From contig JADDMT010000204.1 of NCBI GenBank assembly GCA_021401465.1, positions 1-38,140 of the forward strand: a DNA stretch of 38,140 nucleotides. The letters are read 5' to 3'. Made by a program: the position numbers and the translations under genes. This DNA comes from Teratosphaeria epicoccoides. Its lineage: Eukaryota; Ascomycota; Dothideomycetes; Mycosphaerellales; Teratosphaeriaceae. Below are positions 1 through 10,827 of this stretch, piece by piece; position 1 is the stretch's first letter; every line of letters starts with the position of its first letter. The notes beneath the pieces are model-generated. The model ran no database searches. It saw nothing but the letters and a program-made list of their open reading frames with translations, and had not been told where the DNA came from.

Positions 1-297
1 GCGTCGCAACTCCGACAGTTGCTAAAGTGACATTGCGAACATTTCCCCAAGGAAATGTGTACCCGACAGACGAGCTTTAGCTCTTGACACCGAGTACAGG
101 ACTTCATGCTGTCCTGGCCCTAACGATGGATTCGATTCGCGCGGCGTTTACGTTTCTGCATTAAAGGGGCGTCAGTGTCTAGAATGACACAAGGCAGTGA
201 TGTGGAAAGAGAAGACATCACAGTTTGAAAGAAGAAACAAGAGAAACCCCGTACTAATAAGGTAGCTTAGGGACGAGCTAGACTAAGAGGGGGATAG
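1..297 (+). mobile_element. 3' internal end of an LTR retrotransposon, cut by the window edge
   Basis: This stretch lies directly 5' of an LTR and ends in a purine-rich run (about 281-297, ending GAGGGGGATAG). That is the expected place and composition of a polypurine tract priming plus-strand DNA synthesis. No protein domain was recognised. Frame 3 is open except for one TAG and a terminal TAA near 165. The sequence keeps many CpA/TpG dinucleotides, unlike the Gypsy DNA to its right, so it looks younger or less RIP-mutated. The element body must extend left of the window. Assignment to Copia or Gypsy is not possible from what is visible. Confidence 0.5.
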
Positions 298-787
298 TGT
301 CATGAGTGTCAGGAGTACTGTCCGGAGTACTATAGGATACAGGATCATGTGGGTCCTAAGTGCTATGAGTCATAGTACCGTCATAGGAGTACTATGAGTC
401 ATAGGCATAGTCATAGAAGAAAGGATCTGTTACGTGAGGACAGATCCCCGGATCTGTAGGGTTAGTCTACAGATCCATGGGCTTACAAGGAAGAAGGGAT
501 CTGTCACGTGATGACAGACCCTTGGATCTGTAGGGTTAGTCTACAGATCTACAGAGACGGATCTGTCGGGTCTGTCGACAGATCTAACAGAGCTGCTCTG
601 TCGCTCTCTAGTATATAGGGATAGCTTTAGGACAGGCAGTTAGGAGCTTCGTGTTTAATCTCAATTCAATCCTCTCTTGCTTAGAGGAGAGTTAGTTACA
701 AGGTCAACTGCCATTGTCGATATTCTTCACAGCTCCCGAGTCTAACACCTAGTCACCTTCCTGCTATCGGCACCTACCCTTATGACA
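298..787 (+). repeat. LTR, family 2 (490 bp), 3' LTR of the left-hand element
   Basis: It begins TGTCAT and ends ATGACA, a perfect 6-bp terminal inversion of the TG...CA type. It matches, in inverse orientation, the LTR at 7828-8247 and the fragment at 35426-35562. Inside are two ~70-bp tandem units (about 418-560), each holding a palindromic GGATCTGTAGGG...CTACAGATCC element, probably part of U3. A polypurine tract precedes it, so it is read as a 3' LTR rather than a solo LTR. Immediately to the right is Gypsy integrase coding sequence. The partner target duplication would lie outside the window. Confidence 0.8.
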
Positions 788-2150
788 ATAGGCTCTACGT
801 ACCTACTAACCGCATACTCTGTTCGTAGCTCCTCTGTATTCATTATGACAATAAACTTGCGGGCCATTTTGGCGTAGAGAAGACAAACGTGCTTCTTAGA
901 CGCAAATACTAGTAGCTAACGCTAGAACAGGATGTCTCTAACTATGTCAAATCCTGCTAGACGTGCTAGATTAGCAAATCTCGGCACTATCGCCCCTATA
1001 GCGATGCTTAGGCGCTCCTACTACTAGAGAGACTATAGCAAGATTTGACTATAGATTTTATTACTAATTTGCCGCTAGCAAAGTAGAGAGGCAATATAGT
1101 TAATACTGTCCTTGTAGTAGTTAACTAATACTCGAAGATGAATGTCTTTATCCTATGTACGAAAAAGTACACAAGTAGCAAGCTTGCATAACTACTTCAA
1201 GTTATATAGTACTTTAGTATCCCCCGAAGTATCCTATTAGATCGAGGTTCTGTCTTTACTAGTAAATACTAGCAAGAATTTGTGTTTAAGGCGCGTGTTA
1301 AGTACTACCTAAGTATAGCATTCTATCTACAGACTAATAGTTAGACTAAACGTATAAACTAGACTCTTAAGTAGTACCTTTAGTGCTACTACGCTAAGAA
1401 CTAGGATGCCTAGGCTAACGCAATTCCTATAGTAGAATTTGCAGTTAATAATAGTATGCATGCTACTATGCGCATAATACTATTTCAGATTCTTTATGGC
1501 TTTAATCTAGAGATACACCTAGAATCGCCTTAGGACAAGTCTTCTAAGGAGAGAGTGCTAGCCGCCGCGGAATTCCGCGGCGTATGCGCGAGGTACATTT
1601 AGTGCTAATAGAACACTAGAAAAAGGCCTTAGAATCCTAGATTAAACATAATAACGCCTGTCCTAAACCGATGTAGTATGCAGTTAGTACGAAGGTATTA
1701 CTGTTAACGAAGAATCTTAAGCTAGAACTTCTAAGTAAGAAGATAACGCTAAGGTTCGTCGGACCCTTCTAGATACGCGACGTAATAGGCTCGCAGGCAT
1801 ACTAGCTATCGTTACTATCGTCGTATTATGTACATGACATCTTCTACGTATCTCTACTCGAACTATAGGTACAGCGTAAGGGCGAAGAGCCTACAGACCT
1901 AATGCTAGTAGCAGAAGAGAACGAAGAGTAGGAAGTTAAGGGTATTAAGGATAGTATGTAGCGTAAAGGCGTAATGTACTATCTAGTAAAGTAGAAAGGA
2001 TACCTACCTAAGTACACATAATAGGTTCTAGCCGAAGACTACAAGAACGCTCTAGAAGCTATTAGTGAATTTGAAGAGTAGAGGAGGCGTAAGTAGGACT
2101 TAAGAAGGTCGATTCGTAGGAAGATAAGAGTTTCGGAGCAGAATTCTTAA
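788..2150 (+). pseudogene. Ty3/Gypsy copy A: pol remnant (integrase and chromodomain)
   Basis: The reading frame gives the integrase HHCC zinc-binding region (H-x-GHFG-x-EKT, about 841-900, then two CxxC-like cysteines near 955-966). The DDE core follows, including AFYLQTNS (a relic of AFHPQTDGQ) at about 1318-1341, then KLLSKK/LRFVGPF near 1725-1760. It ends in a chromodomain (KGYLPKYT...LEAISEFEE) and a TAA at 2148-2150. The frame is broken by many TAG/TAA codons at Gln or Trp positions. There is also a one-base loss near 1575 relative to copy B (frame +1 before, +3 after). Gag, protease, reverse transcriptase and RNase H are absent: the element is truncated exactly at the family-2 LTR. In life, integrase inserts the cDNA and the chromodomain directs it to chromatin. 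Confidence 0.85.
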
Positions 2151-2290
2151 CATATGTATATAGCGCATAACGCGCGAAGTAATAACGAGAAGCAAACGCC
2201 CTACTTATATATCATTAATGCCTAAAGGCATACCTAGAATAAACCTAAGGAGAATAAGAGACATGCTTAGATTAGCTTTGTAGCTAATAC

Positions 2291-3858
2291 TTAGCGACTA
2301 CTAGTTAAGGGCTTCCTAACTAAACCCGAAGCAGAAGAGTCTTTCTTGTTATAGTCTGCTAGGGACTACCTACCTACACGGGGTCTACTAAACACCCCGA
2401 AGCGACTATAAGTAACAGGAGTAGTAACGCTATAAAGAGAGGCTAGTATCTTCTTCTTTAGTAGGTTACGAGGGAGCTTGTCTTTAGAACCTATAGTAGC
2501 TAGAGAGCTAGCGACATCCTTACTACGCCTAGTCGCGACAATTACCTTATCCTTAGCATTAGAAGGCGAAGAGACTTAGGCGCGCTTGCGGCTATCGCGC
2601 TTAGCCCTCGAGATTATCTTGCGCCTCTTGACATAAGTGTTAACTACATTATCAGACTTAGTCCCTTAGGCGTAACTAGTATAGCGACACTATGGCGCGA
2701 AGGGATTACATTAGGACTAAAGGTATCCTAGACGTTATCATCTTCCTTATTCTTAAAGATCTAGTCTAGAGGCTTGTGCCTTAGCGTCTTAGCAGACGTA
2801 GTGCGCATTACAAGTAGGGAAGGTTCGGCTTCCTTGTCGCTAACCTTAATTTTGGCCCTAGCCTTCTTCTTCTTCTTAGACAGTGGCGTCAAGGCGGCGT
2901 AAGTAGCGGCGCTACACTGTGTTAGCTATACGCACGCGACAGGATTCGAGTAAGTAACTTACGGCTTAGTCCTTAGGGCTAGCTTAGAGGCAGGCTGCCT
3001 CTCGGTACGGCGCTAGGGCGTAGCCTTAGCGGCGGGAATAGTGAATTGCTTGATAACCTTCTTGTAGATCATCCGCGTCTTGAAGTCATTGTTAATAGAG
3101 GTAAGGGCCCTAAGTTGCTAATGCTAGCGGCTAGTCGGATATTTCTCGACGCTAACGTTAGCCTAGCAGAGAAAGTTAGCATTTACACTTAGAGGGTACC
3201 TATACTATATACGTACTATGGCAAAGGTCTTGACCTTAACGGTTAGTACCTTTAAGATCTTCTAGACTAAGTCTGTAATTAGACTTAGATAAACGTTTTT
3301 GCCTGTTAGTAGAGAGTTGAAGCAAACACTGCCATGAGAACGGCTAGTAGTCGCGGTAAAGCACGAGAGGGCGCTAAGCAGGTAGGCAAGTACCTTGTAG
3401 TACTTAGCCTATAGCCTGTTTATAGTCAGAGTACCTTTAGCAACCCCCTTATTACGTGTACTCTAGAAGTCATTAATGTTATAGCAGAGCTAGTTATACT
3501 CGCTATATACCTCTTTAGGGAGGTCTTAGCATTTTTGATGCTTGCTATTACAGTTAACATAATTGTAGTAGATACTGCCCTCATTAAATCTGCTGACGTA
3601 GATCTCGGCTACGCTTTAGTTAGTACAAGCTACGTATACCTCGCGGGTAGGGGACGCCTTACTAACACGCAGAGGAGAGATATGTGTAGCTTGGCTACTA
3701 AGGTTGTCAAGGCATTGTCGACATAAGCGATAGTCGCGGGTAGAGCGAGTAGCGTCAAACTTAGTCTGTAGCATATAAGCTATTATTACTAAGATAAGTC
3801 GATTGATCTTAATTAATTGATTAAAGAAGAAGGAGCTCCGGTTTAGACCCGCAGACAT
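2291..3858 (-). pseudogene. Antisense ORF of Gypsy copy A (cysteine-cluster protein relic)
   Basis: It runs opposite to copy A pol, in the gap between the chromodomain and the 3' LTR, and is the counterpart of the longer-surviving ORF at 11551-13122 in copy B. The best ATG is 3858 (MSAGLN...). The first ~80 codons (3616-3858) are free of stops and contain RLCRQCL (CxxC) and VACTN. Further on come VNCNSKHQKC and a lysine-rich C-terminal half. The span is not a multiple of three, so it holds at least one indel as well as TAG/TAA lesions. A TATAAAAA box lies 81 bp upstream of the ATG. Function is unknown; spaced cysteine pairs suggest zinc binding. Confidence 0.6.
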
Positions 3859-3938
3859 AGCGAGGCGCAAGCTAAGCGAAATAGAAGCGGAGGTTAATGT
3901 TAGTGTTTTAGAACAGGAAGTTTAGGAAAGTAGCGAGG

Positions 3939-3946
3939 TTTTTATA
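3939..3946 (-). promoter_or_regulatory. TATA box for the antisense ORF, copy A
   Basis: TATAAAAA read on the minus strand, 81 bp upstream of the ATG at 3858. The same octamer occurs at the same distance from the ATG in copy B (11463-11470). Conservation of box and spacing between two mutated copies is the reason for calling it. Confidence 0.5.
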
Positions 3947-4581
3947 CCCTCTAACAGCCCCCCTGTTCCCTACTGTAACCGTTAAGCTAGTAACTCGAAC
4001 TACATGCGTAGAGTACCTACCTTTAGTTAACTTACAAGGGGACCGAATAATGCAAGAATAGATAACGCGGCTGTTACGCATGTACGCTAACTATACTCAT
4101 GCTAGTCTACTAGCATGAAAATGTAGCGAGACCTGCGCTAGGAGCGCGCTCCTGCTGTTTCGAGTAGTACGCGCAGAGTGTCCGCGTACATTCCTACTAC
4201 CCTGAGGTTCTGCGACACGTTCTTCACAGTCACGACTAAATAGGGACAGCCAAGCTACTTAGCGAGGCTAGCGCGCATGCTCGCTCTACTATTTCAAAGA
4301 TTAACTAAAGTACGTACTTGTAGTTTCCTGATATCTTAATCTGCATATAAAGCGAAGGTGTTACGAAGCTGCCTAACATGTAATAGATTAAAACCCGCCT
4401 GAGTTAGTAGCCTCTGCCCTGTACTCGCTACGAAGGTGTTAAGGTATATGTATAACACATGTTATATAGGCTATCTACCTATTTACTCTTATGCGGTGTA
4501 AGCATGCCACATCCCGTACCCTATATATTCTGCATGCATTACTTAGTAAGGCTAGGGACATCCTCATAGGAGGAGGGGTAG

Positions 4582-4941
4582 TAATACGGTTAATACTAGG
4601 GGGCTATTAGAGCCGCATAGGTTCTGATGCCTGCCCTTAGCATGTAGTAACCCTGCTACACATAGCAAGGGGGTCCTTCGTACATACGTTAGCTTGTATG
4701 TCGTCCGAGTAGGATTAATAATCGACGTAGGATGTCCCTACGTTGCTAACTCTATAGTACCCCTGCGGGGTTAGGCTCGGACATGCTTTCCCTAATTAAG
4801 GGGCGTTAGGGGTTATAAGCACCCTTATCGCTACCTCTGTAATAAGCAGAAAGCAGCGCTATCTTGTACCTATTAAAAGGTCGGATTACTCTATTACACT
4901 GCGAGATATTTTCATATTATATAGCATATATATCTATATTA
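4582..4941 (+). repeat. 3' LTR of Gypsy copy A (family 1, 360 bp)
   Basis: It aligns with both LTRs of copy B (10468-10827 and 18277-18636, inverted) over exactly 360 bp. It begins TAATACGG and ends TATATTA, so the termini are TA...TA, not TG...CA, probably because RIP changed TG and CA. A polypurine tract (AGGAGGAGGGGTAG) ends at 4581. The outer flank starts GTAAC (4942-4946), the same five bases that flank the 5' LTR of copy B. Confidence 0.85.
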
Positions 4942-5594
4942 GTAACAAATGCACTAAGCGCGGTTATGAGCGTAGGGTCTAGTCCTAGCGTGATAATACG
5001 GCTTACGCATTCTATAAGCGTAACAATTACGTTAGATGTTACGCTAATTACTAGCATAAGCTGTTAATCGAGGAGAAAATAGGGGCAGTTAAGTTAAGGC
5101 TTACTACGATTAAACTACAACTAGATAAATTCGACATGCGCATTAACGCGTAGCTTATTAATATAGAGGGTATGCTTAGCGGTACTAGAGACATTAATGA
5201 TGTTAATGATAATAGTAACATGCGGTCTATTATAGCAAGGTTTAGTGTAGTTAAGGTGTAGTTAGCTATGCTAGTAGAGCACGTTACTAGTCTTGTAGAC
5301 TACAGTAATAGCTAGTTCGCTAAAATGCATGTAGAGCTTGAAACTATCATAGAGCGGATAGTTAACGTTAGTTATACTGTTATAGATAGTGTAATCTATA
5401 TTAAGGCGCTCTAGGGGGCTATATTTGCAGGTACTACGCTACCAGAGTATACTAATAAAGAGCGCCGTGACCTCTTAGGAGGTAGTATGTAGTAGTAGTA
5501 GTAGTAGCAAGGTAAAGGAGTATAGGGGTTTAGCGTAGCTTAGGCAATGCTATTTAAGTCGACAATGTTAACGCCTACTATAATTTAGCTGTAA
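4942..5594 (+). pseudogene. 3' half of a cysteine-cluster / coiled-coil ORF split by Gypsy insertion
   Basis: The frame runs from the LTR edge to TAA at 5592-5594, ~217 codons. It starts in a cysteine cluster: NKCTKRG, then positions now Tyr but plausibly Cys (TGC to TAC) in TAYAFYKRNN, then RCYANY. A long amphipathic stretch rich in Leu/Ile/Lys/Glu follows (KLRLTTIKLQLDKFDMRIN..., about 5091-5400), predicted as coiled coil, then a run of TAG codons near 5490 that was probably poly-Gln. Seven or more in-frame TAG/TAA mark RIP. The missing N-terminal half is on the minus strand at 18637-19197; joined at GTAAC the frame is continuous. The combination of CxxC pairs and a coiled coil suggests a DNA-binding dimer, but no function is established. 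Confidence 0.6.
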
Positions 5595-7231
5595 GCGACA
5601 TTCTTAACATCTTATTTACGACCTCTTTTTCATTATACTGTTAAGACATATTGAATATCTTCGTAGCGATTACACTATCGAACATGTAGTAACTCTATAA
5701 TATTATTAACACTAGGAATTAAATCGACATAATCTCCTATCTATTAACTACATCATTAAATACTATTATGAAGGTCCTTGTAATTAGTCTTCTTACGCGG
5801 TCGTGGCTTATATATCATCTTAGCAAGCGTTAGTGTTAGTAGCTTCTTTGTCTTCTTACTCTTCCCTACCTTAGTCTCTACTAGTAGCAGAGTCTTTGCT
5901 AGTAGTAGAGTCTTTGCTAGCAGCGGAGTCTTTGCTAGCAGCAGAGTCTTCGCTAGCGGCTAAACTTCTGTAGCCGCTAATGCTGTCGCAGCTAGAGCTA
6001 CTATAGTAGTAGCAGCAAAGTCGATATTACTAACAGCTAGTCTTTAAGGAGCTTCCGACTAACACTCCTGCTTAATAACTAGCTCCTTCTTAATATGTGT
6101 AGACTATAGCTTAGTCTTCTTATGCGGCAAAAACACCCTCTTGCTCTTCATGATCTCTTTAAGCAGCAGAAGCTCTTTATCGCTATTAAGCTTAGTCAGA
6201 TCTAGCATATTAATACCATGCTATAAACTATACGCTAGAGGCTCGTTAGACTAAGCCCTCGCGGTTCTAACTAGCTCTGGCTTAATAATTAGACTATCGA
6301 ATGCCTCTGTAGTTAGCCATGCAACTAACGACTACAGAGTACTTAGTAGTAGCTAGACTAGTAAATTAGATGAAGGATTCCGTTTATGGCCTCGCTATAT
6401 AGTCACATAGCTACTCGTAGGCATGACCTCCTCTTTAGCAAGGATGGCATAGATGACAGGGTTGTTAATATTATAAATATCAGGGCCATATTATTATGTT
6501 AGGAGGGGGATCTTGTCCTTAATAACTAAATTATCACGGTCGTTTAAGAGCTCATTAAACTTAGCGTCTGTAAGGTAGAATCTACCCTTAATAGGATTAT
6601 TAGCAGCTAGCTCCTTATTGCCTATAGGCTACGCATTAGAATCGTCCTATAGCTGCTAAGGCGGATTCTTCTTAATTTAATTCATCTATGACGCCATAGT
6701 AGCGTCCGTCTTGAATAAGACTATATTAACCTACAGGTTATACTTATTCTTACTCTTGCCGCTAGTCCTAGATAGCTCTAACATCATCTTGATATTGTCA
6801 TATAGCTCTATGTCTATTTCGATAAATTGCTATGTAGCTAGATCCGGATCGTGGCTATTAACGACAATATGACCCTAATAGCGTAGATATAACTAGATGT
6901 CCCTAATGTGATCGTGCTTAATATGCCTTAATAGGAAGTCGATTAATAGGGGCTTGTCTTTAAGCTCGTTGTATTCATTGTCGTATAAGGTTACTACCCT
7001 GTTACACTAGTACTCTAGCTCTGCCACAGATACAGTATTAACCTTATTACGCCGCTTAGTAAGTATAAAGGTCTTTACCTGCTTCTAAACCTTGAGATTA
7101 ATCTTTAAGCACTTTAGTACTAGCGGCGGTATATTAGACGATTAGCTGCGTATTGCCTTACTACTACCTTTACTCTTCGTCGATTAGGGTTATAGCTACT
7201 CTGTAACTACATAATACGACCCTACAGGCAT
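5585..7231 (-). pseudogene. Unrecognised RIP-mutated ORF, ~545 codons, tail to tail with the cysteine-cluster ORF
   Basis: The ATG at 7231 opens MPVGSYYVVTE. The same phase can be followed to at least 5776 without net frameshift. Interruptions are mostly TAG, with some TAA, and fit Gln/Trp positions. The middle is Asp/Asn/Ile-rich (ELKDKPLLIDFLLRHIKHD, YNINNPVIYAILAKEEVMP). The C-terminal part holds four repeats of LLLAKT-like hexapeptides and a basic tail (KMIYKPRPRKKTNYKDLH) resembling an AT-hook/nuclear signal. The exact stop is uncertain because real stops cannot be told from RIP stops; TAA/TGA first appear together near 5755. No known transposase or polymerase motif was found. It converges on the ORF ending at 5594. 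Confidence 0.4.
5884..5955. repeat. 18-bp tandem repeat, four units
   Basis: Four imperfect units of GCAGCAGAGTCTTTGCTA type lie inside the minus-strand ORF above. They encode a six-residue repeat (LLLAKT-like). The period being a multiple of three supports that the host frame was once translated. Confidence 0.7.
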
Positions 7232-7827
7232 GCTAGCATGTAGTGTTAGCTTAGGCGCTAGGGTAGGCCTATGTCTAATGCGCTCCTAATTAGCGACTAA
7301 TAGCATGCTAGTGTATGAAGATAGCACTAGTAGGCCTTAATGACCTAGAGCTACTTAGCGACACTTCTGCCGAGCTGCCTGAAGGTAACGAGGCTCTAAG
7401 TTCAGAGTTAGTATCATATGAGGCGTAGTAGTAGCTAGTAGTAGTAAAGTTACAGGGGTGTTTAACATGCTAGGGTTTAGAGGATTATTCGCATCTATAA
7501 AAGCAGATAGTTAGTCATGAACCGTAGTAACTAACGCAAAACGAGTAGTCGTAGTGTAGTTATAGCGGCTTTTGTCGACTTACTCTACTAGGCTGCCGTT
7601 AATAACTAAGGCGCTGCTTGTACTTAGTAGGTTAGATTAACCATGTTGTAATAGTTGCACTTAGGCACCCCGTAGTCATACATCGCGCCATGATGCCCTC
7701 CTAGGGTCAGACATAGTACTATCTAAGCTTAGATCTGCTCCATGTATGCTAGATTAGCCATAGCGAGTTAGTAGTTATGAGGAAGAAGGTAGGGGAGCAG
7801 ATCGATGAAATAGCAGATATAGGCTAG
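7232..7827. other. RIP-mutated spacer, no gene recognised
   Basis: TAG/CTA-rich DNA between the minus-strand ORF start and a solo LTR. It contains a TATAAAAG on the plus strand near 7498 and a purine-rich run near 7779-7802, neither tied to a recognisable gene. It probably holds the upstream region of the ORF starting at 7231. Confidence 0.4.
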
Positions 7828-8247
7828 TGTCATAAGGGTAGGTGCTAATAGCAGGAAGGGGATTAGGTGTTAGGCTTACAGAGTAGTAAAGAATATCAAC
7901 AATGGCAATTAACCTTATAACTAACTATCCCCTCTAGAGGAGAGGATTAAATTAAGCACGAAGCTCCTAACTGCCTGTCCTGAAGCTATCCCTATATACT
8001 AGAGAGACAGGGCAGTTCTACTAGATCTGTTAACAGACCTATTAGACCCGTGTCTGTAGATCTGTAGACTAACCCTATAGATCTAGGTGTCTGTTCTTAC
8101 GTGACAGATCCTTTCTTCCCTGTAGGCCTATAGATCTGTAGACTAACCCTATAGATCTAGGTGTCTGTCCTCATGTAACAGATCCTTTCTTCCCTGCCTA
8201 TATTATGACTCATACTATAGTACTTGTGACTTATGACCTTCATGGCA
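7828..8247 (-). repeat. Solo LTR, family 2 (420 bp), with 5-bp target duplication
   Basis: Aligned to 298-787 in inverse orientation. It begins TGTCAT and ends ATGGCA (one change from ATGACA). GCTAG directly precedes it (7823-7827) and directly follows it (8248-8252), so this is a complete insertion reduced to one LTR by LTR-LTR recombination. The U3 palindromic repeats are present (about 8040-8195). It is shorter than LTR 298-787, which carries extra copies of a GAGTACTATGAGTCATAG-like motif. Confidence 0.75.
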
Positions 8248-8252
8248 GCTAG

Positions 8253-9246
8253 CTAGTACCTAGAGAATAGCGCTATAGCAGATGCGCGTTGTCACCTTTA
8301 ATACTACTAATGTCGACGCTGCTATGAAGAAGCAGCTAGAGGAGATATTTATGCAAGAAGATCTGCTAGAGGCCTAGCTGCTTAGGCCTTGTGTCTAGGA
8401 GTAGCGTACGAGATCATAGGAGGTAGCTACGTATTAGCAAGTTAGGCAGGTAAGGAGGTACTATATATTAACCGCTAATGTATTAATCTTGATCATAGAA
8501 ATTTGTTCGATTAATCTGTGCAAGGTGTCGTCTAGTTCTCCGCTCTTTCAGGTAATTAACATGTGCTAGCGATTCGACATAGCCCTACATTAGCATACTA
8601 GGTAGTAGTATTAATGTAAACTCTACTTAGCTTCACGTAGCTTACTATTAGATGCAAGATACTACTTGCGGGATAGATAACAGCTACGCTAGTGTTAACT
8701 AATACTCTATTAACTGCATGTAAAAGTGTTATTTAGGAGACATCTTAGTAATAAAGTGTCATGATACTTACAAGCATGCGAAGCGTTTGACTTCCTATGC
8801 CTAAAGGAAAAATCTCGAAGAGTCAGTCTTTTCAAGTTATTGTAGCGTACTAGGTTAAGTACCTAAAGCATGCACATTGCTTAGGACAGACTAAAATCTA
8901 GCTAGTCGACTTTAATCTCTAACATCTGCCTATGTAATATAACCTAATAACATTACTAGTAGCATTTATTTGATAAGATTATCCTTTAGCACGATCTTGT
9001 CGACTTCATTATAGGTAGAGAATGCAAATGTTACATTGCTAGAGGGATTAGCTAAGGCTGATCCCTAGGTAGATATGCGGCTAAGAGAAACGCGCGTAAT
9101 AAGTAACTATATAGGGTCTTTATATATACTATAGATATATGTAAAGATAGCTAGCAGAGGAGAATAGCAAAGGTAAGTGCTAATGAAATCAGTTTACTAG
9201 CAATGTAGAGGCTAAAACAGGCACGCATGACTAACCTCATTTGTAG
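8253..9246 (+). other. RIP-mutated DNA with possible coding fragments on the plus strand
   Basis: At about 8288-8500 the plus strand reads as a mostly open frame (VVTFNTTNVDAAMKKQLEEI..., then a Gln/Arg-rich stretch) with stops only at TAG. It resembles the charged C-terminal end of a transposase, but no family can be named. At 9173-9246 there is an intron-like segment: GTAAGT donor, TGACTAAC branch site and TTTGTAG acceptor, leading into the ORF that follows. Nothing else was recognised. Confidence 0.25.
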
Positions 9247-10467
9247 GCAAGTAGCGTTCTGTCTAGTCTTCTAGCCTACTAGGCGACATCTAATACTTGT
9301 TATACGATAGTTCCTCTCTTAGCATAACATGAAACCGCACTTACTAGCTATACTTAGTTAAGCTCTAAGCCTAACCCTAGCTCTTTTAAAGACAGAAGAT
9401 ATCTAGGAGTAGGTAATTCGTCATCTAGTACTAACTCTGATTACGCTACTTTACAAAAGTAGTAACAACTTGCATTATTATGTACATTAGCTTTAAGAGC
9501 GACTACGGAAGTTACGGGATACTACTACTACTCCTCTAAGACTACAAAGAGTGTATAGGAGATCCTTAGGCAGTAGGCAAGGGAAGGTAATAGAGGAACA
9601 GAAGGCCTCTAACTCCTCCTAGAGTATATAGACTTTAGCTTTAGTACATAACAGGACAACAGAGAGGGAGATGTTAAGGCGTAGCTAACGTAAACGCAAG
9701 ATTACAGGTAGGTAGTATCGTAAGCTAAGAGTTACGCGACTGCAGGAGATAATAGTAAGAAGGTCGGCAAGCTAGCTTTTAATTTCCTTACTACACTACT
9801 AAGAGCGGCTTTTTACCTCATAGAATCTATTTTGCAGGATCTAAATTAGCAATTTAAGGTAGATTTGATCCTCTCTACTCGTGATTCTAATCTAGCCCTA
9901 TGTCGACTACTACCTAGATCATGATCTAGGATAATAGCAACGACGTATATAGTATAGACTATGTAGCTAGAGAGTAATTGCTACTAGATACGCCTGCCTA
10001 GCTCTCTAGCTTAATAACAACTCTAGCATTCTGATCCTACTTTTGACCTATTTGTCCTTAGCAGAAGCTTCAAGTATAGCTACGGAAGAATTTAAGTTAA
10101 GGCAACGCTAGAAATTGTCACAGGGCATAGCGCTATCCTTACGCGAAGCATTTACGTAGATTTACTACAAACAAACTAGAGCTACTAACTTGACAGCAGA
10201 CTAGAGTACTATTCGAAGGGACTATGTAGCTATGAGGCTAGTCTGTCTATACTCTCTGCAGTCTACTAGCTACATATAGTCTAAAGCGCATAACAGCCTT
10301 CTACTTGCTACTATAGACTAGACATATTTTTAATAAGGCTTAATGTATAACAAAGGCAGACTTATTTACTTAGCTGTTAGACAGGTACTACTAGCTTATA
10401 ATGCGTAGATGTAGTCTTGTCAAGTGCTTATTACGCAGAAAAACAAAACCTTCGCGAGTAGGGCGGC
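9247..10467 (+). pseudogene. Unrecognised RIP-mutated ORF truncated by the 3' LTR of Gypsy copy B
   Basis: The frame starting just after a good intron acceptor stays in one phase for about 406 codons up to the LTR edge at 10467, broken only by TAG/TAA/TGA. The sequence looks protein-like (TEVTGYYYYSSKTTKS; KVGKLAFNFLTTLLRAAF; HSDPTFDLFVLSRSFKYSYG; TLEIVTGHSAILTRSIYVDL), but I do not recognise a family. It reads straight into the LTR, so its 3' end was separated by the insertion. The continuation is not on the far side of copy B, which fits the inversion proposed for this locus. Confidence 0.35.
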
Positions 10468-10827
10468 TAATATAGATATATATGCTATATAATATGAAAA
10501 TATCTCGTAGTATGACAGAGTAATCTGACCTGTTAATAGGTATAAGACAGCGCTACTTTCTGCTTATTACAGAGGTAGCGCTAAAGGTGCTTATAACTCC
10601 TAACGCCCCTTAATTAGGGAAAGCATGTCTAAGCCTAACCCTGTAGGGGTACTATAGGGTTAGCGACGTAGGGGTACCCTACGTTAAACATTAATCCTAC
10701 TTAGACAACATACAAGCTAATGTATGTACGAAGGACCCCCTTACTATGTGTAGTAGGGTTACTACATGCTAAGGGCGGGCATTAGAACCTATGCGGCTCT
10801 AATAGCCCCCTAGTATTAACCGTATTA
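10468..10827 (-). repeat. 3' LTR of Gypsy copy B (360 bp)
   Basis: Aligned along its full length to 18277-18636 and to 4582-4941. In element orientation it starts TAATACGG and ends TATATTA. Inside are short GC-rich runs such as CCCTGTAGGGGT and the block CCCCTTAATTAGGG. Confidence 0.85.

Noticed and set aside
525..542. TAGGGTTAG words in the family-2 LTR as interstitial telomere sequence
   Set aside because: Only one and a half repeats, embedded in a conserved LTR palindrome that recurs at 7828-8247.
3535..3726. Plus-strand 63-codon frame, with a matching 66-codon minus-strand frame at 11683-11883, conserved in both Gypsy copies
   Set aside because: Both are the complementary-strand shadow of the cysteine-rich part of the antisense ORF. 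Their conservation follows from the copies being homologous, and they have no motif of their own.
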